Shown: one piece after another, positions 41,460-55,377 of the stretch
How the letters are laid out: each line of letters starts with the position of its first letter
Position numbering within the stretch: position 1 is the first letter of the stretch
NCBI GenBank assembly: GCA_949361645.1
Contig: OX442437.1
Coordinates: 1-64,000, forward strand
Source of the DNA: Spongilla lacustris
Lineage: Eukaryota; Porifera; Demospongiae; Spongillida; Spongillidae
Direction of reading: 5' to 3'
Length of the DNA: 64,000 nt
Made by a program: the position numbers and the translations under genes
The notes under the pieces: generated by a model
What the model was told of the DNA's origin: nothing
Database searches by the model: none
The model's input: the letters and a program-made list of their open reading frames with translations, nothing else

Positions 41460-42626
41460 CAGAGCAAAAAATTTAATCGGCGCGTGATCGAAACGTCTAC
41501 TCTATGCGGTCAGAGATAATATATAGAGGGATTGGAAACGAGTCACGTGAGCTATACATTTTTACGAGAGCCTCAGCGGGCGATGCTATCTGGCGCTAAT
41601 CGCACCTTTAAGGTGTTATAAGGGGCGGACGAAGGGGGAGGAAAAGAAGCTTTTCTGTTTGGTACTCGAGAATTTTGACCAGGATCAGGTAGGTTTATAT
41701 TAAGAAAGTGGGACTGATAGCGGGGTATTGTTTTAAGCGGGAAAAACCCCGCTTTTCTGGTATTTTTACGTCTATATATTATCTCTGGGTATATCATGAA
41801 TTACAATATCATTACAGTGCCGGCTCGGAACTGTAGAAAGTAACACCTCGGAACTGTAGACTTTTACAGCGATTCATTGTTTATTTAGGCCTACATGAAC
41901 CTAATTAAGGAGCACTAGGTAAGCTGTACCTACTGTCAACTTTGTGTGTATGACACTTGTTGGTCAGTGTAGTATGCAGCTTCGAACTTTAGCTAGGTAT
42001 GCTACATAGCACACATGTCTATGTTTGTGCGTCTGCGCGCAAGTATTCGTGTTGTAAACTCAGAAGCATCAGCCTGCACATAGGGTCGCGCGCGCGTGAC
42101 TGCTGGAAAAGTTACATAATATTATGTAAAAGCTGGGCTGGACTGTTGACTTAGGTAAGCACAATCAATTGCCACTCTGACCACGTTATCGAATTATGGG
42201 AAGCCTAAATAAATAATGAATCGCTGTAAAAGTCTACAGTTCCGAGGTGTTACTTTCTACAGTTCCGAGCCGGCACTGTAATGATATTGTAATTCATGAT
42301 ATACCCAGAGATAATATATAGACGTAAAAATACCAGAAAAGCGGGTTTTTTCCCGCTTAAAACAATACCCCGCTATCAGTCCCACTTTCTTAATATAAAC
42401 CTACCTGATCCTGGTCAAAATTCTCGAGTACCAAACAGAAAAGCTTCTTTTCCTCCCCCTTCGTCCGCCCCTTATAACACCTTAAAGGTGCGATTAGCGC
42501 CAGATAGCATCGCCCGCTGAGGCTGTATAGCTCACGTGACTCGTTTCCAATCCCTCTATATATTATCTCTGATATACCGCATAGAGTAGACGTTTCGATC
42601 ACGCGCCGATTAAATTTTTTGCTCTG
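41460..42626. mobile_element. 1.2-kb foldback element ending exactly at the scaffold gap
   Basis: The left end CAGAGCAAAAAATTTAATCG is mirrored by the last bases before the N run (AATTTTTTGCTCTG). Arms of about 430 bp (41,460-41,890 with 42,205-42,626) flank a ~310-bp spacer. Both arms contain TATATTATCTCTG/CAGAGATAATATATA. Target duplication cannot be checked because the right flank is the gap. Only 3 bases separate it from the preceding foldback. Confidence 0.8.
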
Positions 42627-42826
42627 NNNNNNNNNNNNNNNNNNNNNNNNNNNNNNNNNNNNNNNNNNNNNNNNNNNNNNNNNNNNNNNNNNNNNNNNNN
42701 NNNNNNNNNNNNNNNNNNNNNNNNNNNNNNNNNNNNNNNNNNNNNNNNNNNNNNNNNNNNNNNNNNNNNNNNNNNNNNNNNNNNNNNNNNNNNNNNNNNN
42801 NNNNNNNNNNNNNNNNNNNNNNNNNN
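42627..42826. other. assembly gap, exactly 200 N
   Basis: A fixed-size N run, as scaffolders insert at joins of unknown size. Left contig ends at the tip of a foldback element; right contig starts inside the complement of the GGA tract of 37.5 kb. Frames crossing it are meaningless. Confidence 0.99.
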
Positions 42827-44770
<1,944 letters not shown>

Positions 44771-44829
44771 AAATGGCGCCCCCCTCGCCCTATCCTGGCC
44801 CCCCCCTTCCAGAACAGCTGGGGGCACCC

Positions 44830-45735
44830 ATGATAATGCTAATGAAACAATGAAACTTTGGAGAGAAAAGCAATTTTTCAAGGTTTTAAAAAATTGAAAC
44901 ATTGAAATATTAATATGGCGGAAATATACATTTGCATTGATTCAAAAATTGAGATGTTACTAGAGAAACGCAGTGAAAATCGAGTAAATCCCTGAATTGA
45001 ATATGAAGAAACAATGAAAAATTGAAGGGAAAAGCAATTTTTTAATGTATGCAAAAATTGTAACGTTGGAAATTCTCGAATGGCGGAAATATACACGGAC
45101 CTGTCTTGCCATGGATGGACCATAAAATGGACTCCACATCCCCAAGCGGAGAAAAGTGTGGCACTCTGTGATTCAAGCACAAGGGAAATGGCGGAAACGC
45201 ACAAGAGCATGCATGCAATTATTAATAGTATTATCTTGCGAGAACAGCGTAGGTTGATCTGATTAAGTCCGTGAATCGAGGCTAATGAAACAATGAAACT
45301 TTGGCAATTTTTCAAGGTTTGAAAAAATTGAAACAATGAAATTTTAATATGGCGGAAATGTACATTTGCATTTATAATTTAATATGGCGGAAATGTTCAT
45401 TTGCATTGATTCAAAAATTGAGATATTACTAGAAAAACGCAGTCAAAATCGAGTAAGTCCGTGAATTGAAACTAATGAAACAATGAAACTTTGGAGAGAA
45501 AAGCAATTTTTCAAGGTTTAAAAAAATTGAAACATTGAAATATTAATATGGCGGAAATATACATTTGCATTGATTCAAAAATTGAGATGTTACTAGAGAA
45601 ACGCAGTGAAAATCGAGTAAATCCCTGAATTGAATCTGACGAAACAATGAAAAATTGAAGGGAAAAGCAATTTTTCAATGTATGAAAAAATTATAACGTT
45701 GGAAATTCTCGAATGGCGGAAATATACACGGACCC
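44830..45735. repeat. TATATTTCCGCCAT-family repeat, minus orientation
   Basis: Two to three tandem modules ending ATGGCGGAAATATACACGGA at both about 45,095 and 45,735, plus the CATCCCCAAG...ACTCTGTGATTC segment also found at 9,180 and 13,140. It is a mosaic of the same modules as at 8.6-9.4 and 20.8-21.1 kb. Confidence 0.8.
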
Positions 45736-45977
45736 GGTCAACTGTTGTTTGATTTATCATTTTTCATTATGGATTAATTCTTTTCTCTTTGGAATGGAAC
45801 CGACTCAACCGACTCTTTGACATGGAACCCTCCCCCTCTATAACGGCCGTTATTCTGGGAACGAGTGTTTGAATGAATCTTGCTTTATAAATTATATAGT
45901 CCTCAGTCTGTGACTGTCGAGTCAAAATCGTACCGTTAAAGACGGAGCTGCCTGATGAAAGTCCACAGAAACGCCCG

Positions 45978-46142
<165 letters not shown>

Positions 46143-46689
46143 AACACACACATCCACACGCATACGGACTACACACGGCGACGCACGCAAACTCACACAT
46201 GCTCAACGAGAAATACACATACATATGTTTGGCAGACAATCGAAGGTACTCCCTTTTACGCGGAACTTTATATTTCCAGACATTTGCATGCCACTGATCG
46301 TTACTTGAAACATCTGTCATCATGCATGCCGTGGGCCTGCCGCCTGGGGGTGTTCATGTATTACTATTTCAGACAGCGTTGACACTAAAGAGAATATCTG
46401 TAGACTATAGCTCCGTCGGCGGCAAGATAACTGATTGGTTAAAGAACTGACTGATGTACCGCGGTATCACGAAATGGGAGTTCCATAATGTTATGTGACC
46501 GCATGCATTCCATTGAGCAGCACTTATTATTTTAATAGGTTCAACACGTACCTAAAAATAGTGTTGGTAAGTAAGTATCCAAGCATGGAGGGGATGTGGT
46601 ATTGCGCCATAATAAGCTCCAGGACGTTTTTTCAGGCTTCTGCCAATGTGCTTGCCTGGGTGACTGGGTCCACATCTAGAGATGGGATG

Positions 46690-47095
46690 CGGGGCTGGGT
46701 TTACCAATTCACAATCCCGCCCAGCAGATGTTCTTGTCCCTAACTGGGACCTTGGCAAACCTGCTGCCTTTTACTTGTCCGTCACGTCCACGCTACATTC
46801 AAGTGTCTTGCTAGAAGCGAGCGTGACGGCAGGTTCGGCAGCCCTTGCAGCTGAGAACAGAAAGCACAACAGCAATGACAGGAAGTGTGAAGAACTGGGT
46901 TGGGTCTGCATCCCACTTGTGGTCGAGACCTATGGGTGTTGGGGTGCTGCAGCAGTGGCGGCTTTTTCTAAGCTTGCTGGTCGTCTTTCCACCAGGCTAA
47001 ACCAACCCAAGTCCAAGACCATCTTTGAAATATACAGCCGCCTAGGCCTAGCCTTAATGTGAGCCAACTGCAGAGCCATCCTGTCTAGACTGTAA
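46690..47095 (+). pseudogene. fragment of reverse-transcriptase ORF C-terminus
   Basis: An open stretch encodes RPADVLVPNWDLGKPAAFYL, VTAGSAALAAENRKHNSNDR, ELGWVCIPLVVETYGCWGAA and FSKLAGRLSTRLNQPKSK, the distal nuclease-like segment of the RT family seen elsewhere in this window. ANCRAILSRL follows a TGA. Orientation is opposite to the larger copy just downstream, so the two elements converge tail to tail. Confidence 0.75.
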
Positions 47096-47311
47096 GGCCT
47101 GAAGTACCTCTCTTTTAGGTTTCCGAGGTCAGTTTTATGCATTTAGTTCTTTAACATTTCATTGGCTTAACCATAATATTAGTTATGTGATGTTATATTC
47201 ATTCATTCATGTATTATTATCATGAATATAATACAACAGTTATAAGCAAAGTATAATACATGCAAATGCACAAAACTTGAGACACAAAAAAATACACAAT
47301 AAACTACACTA

Positions 47312-49870
47312 CTAAACAAGAGGCTGCCTAGCAATCATTGCACAGGCATTGTTCTTCTGCAATGCAATGGCAAGCTTTTGATATAGCCAGCAAGATACTG
47401 ATGAAACTGGCTGAACTGATCTGTTGGCCACCATTCTGGCCAGAGTCTTGAAAATTGGTACACTCGCTGTGCCCCAACCGCCAAAAGACTCAACAGCCAA
47501 AGGAACAAAAAGTATATGTTCGGCATCTAAACTTTGTTCGTACTTCTTCCTCTTTTGTTCCTCTCTCCAATGAGCAGCACAAAGTTGTTCAGACTGTGTG
47601 TGGTGGTAATCTAAAAGATGAACCTGTGTAGGGCTGATAACAGTGATGTCCATTGCTAAAGGTTCACCTCTAGACCAGTTGGGAATATAAATATCAGCCG
47701 GTTTCTGCTTGATACCAGGCAGAATGGTTTCTCCAGATGAGGTGAAAGGGCTACCTGAGAAGCCAAGCGAAAAATTGTTTTGCGAATAGCGTTGTTAGAT
47801 TGCCATTCTGTGAATTTCACTTTACAAACAGTTGCACGGTGCCCAGACCTACCTTGGTCATAATAGCAAAATGGACAACCATCTAGCTACAGCTCTCCAT
47901 TCATGTGGTGAAAGTGTTAGACCTAGTTGTTTATTTGGAATCACTGATAGCCATGCAGAAGCATGTGGAGCAGAGACTGCTGTTAGTCTGGCTCTGTCAA
48001 CTGGAAGTTGAGTCGACTGCATGGAACAGAGTTTTATAATGCATATCATCAATGGTGGATTACAGTTTCTTTTGTGTTACCACAACTGGAAAAGGAGTGC
48101 GCAAACCATCTGACAGACCAACAGTGAGGTTGTAATCTTCAACAGCTTTCCTTAGGTGAGCACATTCACCTGAAGGCACATTCCTGTAAATATGATCCTT
48201 GATTGTGAAATATAGTTGGAGATCACTGATGCAATATAAGTAGCATTTGCATGCTCACTGACCTTTCTCAGACCCAAACCACCATGCTTAAGATCAAGGG
48301 TACATTGCATCCATTGACTATCAGAAAGAATGCTGGAGATGATTAATTGAAAACACGATCGCACACAATCATCAAAAGATAATTCTGCTTCCCTTACCAG
48401 AGATGGTGGAATTATTCTGATGTAGTAACAAAACTTACCAAAAGAAACACAAGTTCTCAATAAAGTGTATGCCACCTGAGGGTCATCAAGTTGTTCTAGC
48501 ATTTCCATAAGCCTAATGGCTGCCTTCTCCACTTTGTGCTTTAAAAAGGCTAATGTGTGGGTTGCTGGTCCGACTGGTACCCTCAAGTACCTGTTATCAT
48601 GTTTTGATATCTGTTCTGGAAAGAAATCATCAGACTCAACCTTTTTGTTCAAATAAACCACCTCAGATTTTTCCAAATTGATATGCAAACCCAGTGATGG
48701 ACTATCAGATTGGATCAGCTTAATGACTGCTGCAAGAAGCCCAGGTGTATCCAAAACACAACCATCATCAATAAACCAGTAATTGGCTAAAAGGTTGGCA
48801 TTATGTGTTTCTATTTTCATCACTCTTGTGTAGCACAAGGCAAAAAAGAAGTGGACCCAGCGGGTCTCCTTGCTGAACTCCTGATGATGATGAAATGACC
48901 CAATTGTTCTAGAAAAGATGAGATGATGAAGAATAACACCACTTGGCCCACTTTTAAATTCCTGGAAATACACTGAGACACTCATCCAGCAGCACCTGAT
49001 GGGAGACACAATTAAAAGCATTACAGAAATCAACCTTGAGGAGAGCTATGTCAAGGCCATCACTGTTCTCCCATGTCGCCCTCAGACCTTGAATGATTGA
49101 CTCCGCACCACCAGGAACTGCCACCCTAATTGGCATGGTAAGAAATAACTGGCCGCTGTTTCCCTAACCAAAGAGCACAAACACTTTGCTGTTAAACGTC
49201 TGAGTGTATCTCCTACAGCAATGGGACGGATATCTCCATTCTTTTTGGTTAAGGCTGTTAAATTAGCTCCAGCAATAAATGGCATTACATCAGGGGTACT
49301 AATGCAGCAACCAACAGTTGAACAACACTGGTAAGAGCATTGATGACAGTAACTTCTCCAGGGAAAATGGCATCCAAAAGATGTTGAGCACTAAGACCTG
49401 ATGGACCAGAAGCAGTGCCTTTGGGAAAACTCCTGAATGGTGCCATAACAGTGCTTGACGTTAACTCCAAATGCTCTGGAGAAAAATCAGACAACTCAAC
49501 TCTCTTTCCAATAGGATGATTTTCTAAGAGCCTGCTGAATGTCTCATTTGATGGTGGTGCTAGGGGATCACTAATTAATGCTGCGCATGCACTACCCATG
49601 CGACCCTCTGACGCTAGGCGCTTAGCCCTTCGAAAAACTGCCAAAATATGCAAATCAAACTTTCTTTCCCGTTTCTGATTAACAGCCTCTGACCACAGAC
49701 CCAAAATATCACCAGCTTCCCATCTTCAACAAGCTGCAATTATGCGGTTTGCATTATTGTTCCTGTGCTTATACCCACCACTTACAGGAGGCCGTAGGAT
49801 ACATTTGCACAGCAAGAAAAGGTGAGTCCAAACCTGGATATCATTTTGATGACAAACATTTGCTAAGACT
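47312..49870 (-). pseudogene. nearly complete non-LTR-type reverse-transcriptase element, frameshifted
   Basis: Reading from 49,870 downward: a pre-polymerase segment (KCILRPPVSGG, about 49,800), GDILGLWSEAVNQKRERKFD, FPKGTASGPSGLSAQHLLDA, GANLTALTKKNGDIRPIAVG with DTLRRLTAKCLC, VAVPGGAESIIQGLR, LLKVDFCNAFNCVSHQVLLD (catalytic Asp motif A), the motif C equivalent WFIDDG, GLHINLEKSEV, DPQVAYTLLRTCVSFGKFCY, LDLKHGGLGLRKVSEHANA, and a C-terminal VPLAVESFGGWGTASVPIFK. The QQGDPLGPLLF block expected between motifs A and C is garbled (about 48,840-48,950). Several frame changes make it inactive. Family named from recognisable RVT motifs only. Confidence 0.8.
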
Positions 49871-49990
49871 TCTAACAAAACATTAGCCCAAATCCTTCTC
49901 GTGGCCCTATTTATTATTGCATTTATAAAAAGTAAAGATATAATAATAATAAATATGTTAATGAAGCATTTTTAATTCGGGGTTCTGTAA

Positions 49991-52518
49991 TCATTTTATA
50001 GAAGAGCTTTTTGGTGATCTTGATGCATCAGTCACATCGATGAAGTTAACAGTGATGTTGGATAAGAAAGAATGGTCACTTCTGCTATGCACATGCACTT
50101 CAATTGCTCTGTTGGGGACAACACTAATTAAGAAACTGACCCTAGCCTTGGCTACCACAGAGTAACAGCCATGGTCCAACAGGGTGTGTGGTCCGAGTCA
50201 TATCTGTAGCATACTCAGTAGAGTTAGGCAGGGATTGCTACATGTGCGTACAGCTAGTGAAGACTCAGAGTTCCATTGCTCTCCTAATGGGGAGAAACTG
50301 ATCCACTCACCTTGGCCGTAGCATGAGTGACAGGCATAATCCTGTCACTAAGGAGGCTTGTCCTAAGTAGCGTCATTGGGATGTTAACATATCAACCCCC
50401 CCCCTCCTTAACGTCATTGAGTTTTGGTTAGATTCACCAATGATAGTAGCATGGAACATTATACTCAATGTGCAGTGTAGTGAATAGATAACTGCTGCCA
50501 CTGGAGTCAATGTTGCAGTTAGCTCAGTACTGAGATGTTCTGTATTATAAAAACAAAACTTGCGGACAATAACATTTTCTTAGCATCATAGCCCTAACCC
50601 CCCCTCCCCTTCCCTAACGTCACAATGACGCTAATTTTTCCAGAAATAGTTTGGACAAACCCCCTAAATCCAAAAGGAGTTGTTGTCCGAGTGATGTAGC
50701 ATAGCTACGTGTGTGTGCAGAAAACTCAGTAAGGAGTCCATTGCTCTGGTAGAGACAGCCCTGAAATACATACCTTGGCTGTCACTTCAAGACTAGTGAT
50801 ACACATCGTGTAGGAAACAATGTGCAGCTAACTTGTCATCTATACATGTAAAGGTAAAATTCCGTAAACAGTTAACCGTCAGTAGGAGAGTAAGAACTAT
50901 ACTCTAAGCCTAGCTCGGTATACACGGAACTGCATGTTAATTGCCTTACCACCATTTCATTTGCGACAAGTCAACCTGTGTATGCTGGCCTTAATGGTGG
51001 GACCGGATGGGGATGGTGATAAGGATGGCTTATTTTCATATGATACCTAGTGTTGTACAAGATTAATAAAAATAAAATAGGTGATGTATTAAATACTACA
51101 TACCTACATTTAGCACAGAATTTCAGGCAGGTAGATTTGCTAAATAATGTAGGTATGTAATATTTTAATGAATGCATAATATCCATAATTCCTTGTTTCC
51201 TTACTTTTTACTCAATTGCTGTCTACAAATCCTACATCACCAATTTTATTTTTATATCTTATTTCACTGCATTTTTCCTCCAGTGGGTTCCTACTTATAT
51301 GTTGCATGCATGAGAGCAAACGAAGGAAGGGCAACCTTGGAAAAATACCAGCGCATCACATCACAGCAGTATAAGACAGTTTGATCTGCTCACGTGTTAT
51401 CACTGGCATCACTAAATCACATCATAATCAAACAATTTCTTTTAAACAGCTAAGGTCTCTGAAAGTTCTGGCATGTGACTGCACACACACCCCCGGCCGC
51501 ACATGTCATACACAAGAACCTCCATCACAACTATCCTTACAGGATTCAAAGCCCTCATCTCTTGACTGAAGGCACTTATATGTTCTTCAAAGCCAGTAGC
51601 AAAGGCGTCGTGATTAATTGCCATATATGTCTGTACCTGATGTGAGCATGTATGGTGTGCGGATTAAAGCAATTGGCCATTCACACCAAAGATGCTTACC
51701 AGATTGCTTGCGATTTTCATATGTGTTGGGCAAAAGGACCACCAAATGATGAGTACAGCACAGAACATCATGGCCAAACTATCCAGCTGTGTTGGGGCAA
51801 ATAGTTGGAGAAGGAAGTGAAGGAGGGGAAAGAAGAAGAGAAGGGGGAGAGGAGGGAGGAAGGGGAGGGAGGATGGAGAGAAGAGGAGAGGAGGGAGAGG
51901 AGAGAGGAAGAGAAGGCGAGAGGAGGGGAAGGGAGTAGAGAAGAGAAGGGAGAGCAAAGGAGGGGATAGCAAGCAGAGCATCACATAGAGGAGCAGTACA
52001 CACCTTGGCAACATATCCATGGGACAATGGCACACATACACCCACCTTTCCAGAGTGGTCCACCCCTCATCCTGGTAGGATGGTCCGGTGTTCCCTTTCT
52101 TCTTCTCCATGTCCACCTAATAACATCGGCCAAGAACAGCTCACATCTGGCAGGCACACACATTTGAATGAATAAAACATATACCTTCCCATGCAGACAT
52201 TGCTTGTGGCCACAACAAGAACAAAGCTGTCCTCATTGGAAGCTTCTGCCACAGGAGAGATATGACTTATGGGGTTATGGGGTTATCAGTGCAGCTTGAA
52301 TGAGCAGCACCTGATTTGCTCTGGTGGGGACCACCAGAGGACAAGCATTTGTGAAGGACGTTCCCATTCATAAACAAGCATTTATCAGTTACCATTGAAC
52401 AGAACTCACTTATAAATGGTCCTAACAGCAGGCCATCTTTGAGAGCTTGCATAGCGTTTTGGGCTATTCCAATATTTAACCGCACACCCCTATGGATGAG
52501 TGTCCAGGATTTAAATGC
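49991..52518 (-). other. possible multi-exon gene, unidentified
   Basis: Candidate exons with good splice sites on the minus strand: 52,518-52,410 (begins AFKSWTLIHRGVRL, ends LLLGPFI before GTGAGT); about 52,244-52,198 (EASNEDSFVLVVATSNVCMG or the frame KLPMRTALFLLWPQ); about 51,780-51,700; about 51,640-51,544 (AINHDAFATGFEEHISAFSQ, EMRALNP before GTAAGG); and a terminal exon ending at 49,991 (VPNRAIEVHVHSRSDHSFLS). Phases could not be made consistent throughout and I do not recognise the protein. A purine-rich tract (51,800-51,960) and a local duplication (50,190-50,350 with 50,670-50,800) lie inside. It could equally be scattered chance frames. Confidence 0.25.
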
Positions 52519-52677
52519 CTGTCCCAGGAGGCTAGAAGGTATATTGAACAGAAGCTTGTCTAGGGGGGGATGGAACAAAACACAAGCTTGTCCAGGGGGA
52601 CATTTACAAGTCTGTTCCAGGTAGGGGCCGGTCCGTGGAGGGGGGGGGACATAATAAATGCAATATTGCTATATTGT

Positions 52678-52678
<1 letters not shown>

Positions 52679-52707
<29 letters not shown>
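52679..52707. repeat. poly-G run in G-rich repeat
   Basis: A long G run within about 52,560-52,770, next to two related AAGCTTGTCTAGGGGG/AAGCTTGTCCAGGGGG phrases. No gene. Confidence 0.85.
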
Positions 52708-52708
<1 letters not shown>

Positions 52709-53132
52709 ATGTTATTGTCATCCATAATTGGGGTGTACGATTAAATAACGGAGGGGGTGGGGGAGGGAGCATGCTAATTATGTAACATTCTCCCGTCGTT
52801 AGGTGGCTTCACCCATGGGGCGAACCAATCATGAATGCCAACTTCTTTGGCCTTAATAGCGACAGCCAGTTGCATCATATGGTTGCATGCAGTGGTTTCC
52901 CAGCTTCTCGCTATCCTTCTTACTGCCTTCATGCTAGACTACGGATCCTTCAGTTCTTACTTTCGGGATCGGCTTTGTTCTGGTTCTTCTCGCAATTGTT
53001 CTTTATTCACGTGCTTCCACAAAACAGTCTTTCAGAGCCTCGTCGCGCGACTCGTCAGCACAACTGCCATCATTCAACTTTATCTTAGCACGATTCTTTT
53101 CTCTTCGCAATCGACGTGTCTGCAGCTTGAAG

Positions 53133-53421
53133 CAAGGGCGGACGCAGGGGGGGGGGTCCGGGGGGTCCGGACCCCCCCCCCCCCCACCCCCCCCCCCCCC
53201 CCCCCCCCCCCGAACCTGTATATGAATATAATTAATGTATATTAGCGTACTACACGTGTCAATACACGTAGCGTACATACAATCCCCCTGTATATACAAT
53301 CTGTGGAAAAATAGGAATGCACACCACAAAAATTTTCGCGCGCTTCGCGCGCGCCCCTCCCCCTCATCAATTATTCATGTCGGACCCCCCCCCCTCGCCA
53401 AATTCCTGCATCCGCCCCTGT
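53133..53421. mobile_element. 289-bp nonautonomous DNA element (MITE)
   Basis: The ends CAAGGGCGGACGCAGG and CCTGCATCCGCCCCTG are inverted repeats, flanked by TTGAAG on both sides (53,127-53,132 and 53,422-53,427), a likely target duplication of at least 6 bp. Inside are long G/C runs and a strong hairpin CGCGCGCTTCGCGCGCG (about 53,337-53,354). The same right end occurs at 554-568. CAGGGGCGGATCCAGG-type TIRs are familiar from hAT-like MITEs; that superfamily would predict 8 bp, so the class is uncertain. Confidence 0.75.
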
Positions 53422-53427
53422 TGAAGA

Positions 53428-54314
53428 GAGAAACGTGACTATACGTGTTCAACCACAAGCTTATTTTGGACCTCCACTTTTATGGCTTCTAAGCAGCTGT
53501 TGTGGGCTATGTGCTAATAACAAAACTAAGTTTACTAATTGTGTCAAGCACAACTCCCCTTACGAAAATAATACAACAAATCCAACTCGGCAGTAAGTTT
53601 CTAACTTGTTGGTTCTAGTGCTTCCGCATAACCGCTAACATTACGCTACAGTCGTGACAAAGATACAGTGCAATAAACCTCTTATCCGAGCGAATCTTAT
53701 CTTATCAGATCCGGAAGATGGAGAAACTTTCTTTTCAGGTTCGAGTGTGGGAACGAATGAGCGTTAATACTTATCTCTGTTGTTAGCGTCGGCAGTGAAA
53801 CTGCATTGTAGGCAATCGTTGGCTGTATCCAAATACGCTCGCTAAAGTCCAACTGATTCTACGGTGCAACGGCAATAGTGACGGTTTGCTAATCGTATTC
53901 ATGACACTTCAAATCCTCCACCATAGATATTTGGACCTACTAATTTATGATTGTATATATCTTCGATTTTTGGGCGTTCGGCTGAGCCATTTTCGGCTCC
54001 TTTCGGATTCCATGATGCGCAGATACTGACGGGCACACCTCTATGCGAAAAAAATTCCTGAGCTGCTCAGCGATATTGTTAATTGCGCGCATTCTCTGGT
54101 AACATTTAATTACCGGTACGTGACTGTCACTCGGAATGTTGCTTTAAAAGAAATGAAGTATTGTGCCTGTATTTTTATAAGTTCATTAATAAGATGTAAA
54201 ATGCATGCAGAGCTGCATCTAGTGTATCAAGAACAGAGTACGCGCTTGATTTCAGAATAATAACCATAAAATTTGGATCCGGAACGAGACAAAAAGGCGC
54301 ACGTGCGAAGCATA
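53428..54314. other. upstream region of RPS6
   Basis: No coding signal. It includes the promoter-proximal DNA of RPS6. A GGCTGAGCCATTTTCGGCTCC hairpin-like phrase occurs near 53,981. Confidence 0.4.
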
Positions 54315-54324
54315 CTCCCTTTTC
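54315..54324 (+). promoter_or_regulatory. candidate 5' TOP pyrimidine tract of RPS6
   Basis: CTCCCTTTTC lies 29 nt upstream of the RPS6 start codon. Animal ribosomal protein mRNAs usually begin at a C inside such a tract, which places their translation under growth (mTOR) control. The start site itself is inferred. Confidence 0.5.
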
Positions 54325-54352
54325 GTTGCTCCATGTGCCAAGGGAAGTTAAC

Positions 54353-55312
54353 ATGAAGGTAAGGAATTCTGTATCCATCCACAGTTCTTGTCGGTTACGC
54401 CAAACAAAACCGTTTTCGAACTCATAATTTTCATCCTATTTGTATTCTCACGTTATAGCTTAATATTTCCTACCCTGCGACGGGTTGTCAAAAGCTGCTA
54501 AACATTGAGGATGAACTTAGAGTGTAAGTACTTGTTTACTGGAACGGGCAAGCCTATGTATATATTTTCTATTCACTGGCAGCCGTCCTTTTTATGAAAA
54601 ACGTATGGCGGCTGAAGTCTCCGCTGACTGCCTTGGTGATGAGTGGAAGGTAATTCATTTTTTGGGTGTACAACCATTTTTTGGATGTTACAATATCTGC
54701 TATTAGGGTTACGTTGTGAGGATTTCTGGTGGGAATGACAAAGAAGGTTTTGCTATGAAACAAGGGGTGCTTACGAACGGGCGCGTTAGACTACTACTTT
54801 CTAAGGGTCATAGTTTGTACCGCCCAAGACGTGATGGCGAGCGAAAGAGGAAGTCCGTACACGGCTGCATCGTAGACTCTAATCTGAGTGTACTCAACCT
54901 TGTGATTGTGAAGAAAGGGGAGAGTGAAATTCCTGGCTTGACAGACAAGACCATACCGCGTCGCTTGGGGCCCAAGAGAGTTGGCAAGATCCGTAAACTG
55001 TACAACCTGAGCAGAAAGGATGATGTTCGTCAATATGTTATTAGGCGCCCCATCCAACCGAAGGAAGGAAAAGTGCACAAGCGTCCGAAGTTTAAAGCTC
55101 CCAAAATCCAACGCTTGATCACACCGCAACGCTTGCAACGCAAACGCCATCTGCTCGCACTCAAAAAGAGGTGGGGTGAGAAGTCCAGGGTGGAAGCTGC
55201 AGAGTACGCCAAGTTGTTGGCACAGCGAACAAAGGAGGCTCGTGAAAAGAAACAAGAAAAGCGGAGACTTTCCAGCAAGAAGTCTTCGTCAACTTCAACT
55301 TCGAGCCAGTAA
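54353..55312 (+). CDS. RPS6: 40S ribosomal protein S6 (eS6)
   Basis: Four exons: 54,353-54,358 (only ATG AAG), 54,459-54,523, 54,583-54,649, 54,707-55,312. Junctions are GT-AG and in phase, giving 247 aa (human 249). Exon 2 gives [20 protein letters not shown], exon 3 [20 protein letters not shown], exon 4 [20 protein letters not shown], then [25 protein letters not shown] and the [17 protein letters not shown] block. The basic C-terminal helix ([20 protein letters not shown]) ends in [16 protein letters not shown], keeping the RRLSS site phosphorylated by S6 kinase in animals. A structural protein of the small subunit. It converges with the LigB gene: the two stop codons are 65 bp apart, so their 3' UTRs must overlap or be very short. 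Confidence 0.97.
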
Positions 55313-55377
55313 CTGTACAGTTTTGCGTAAAATTGTATTTCTTGTAAATGAGATTGTGAAAACAAAAACAGAACAAA

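Noticed and set aside
54794..55255. 153-codon minus-strand frame opposite RPS6
   Set aside because: Shadow of the eS6 coding exon, whose product and splice pattern are certain.
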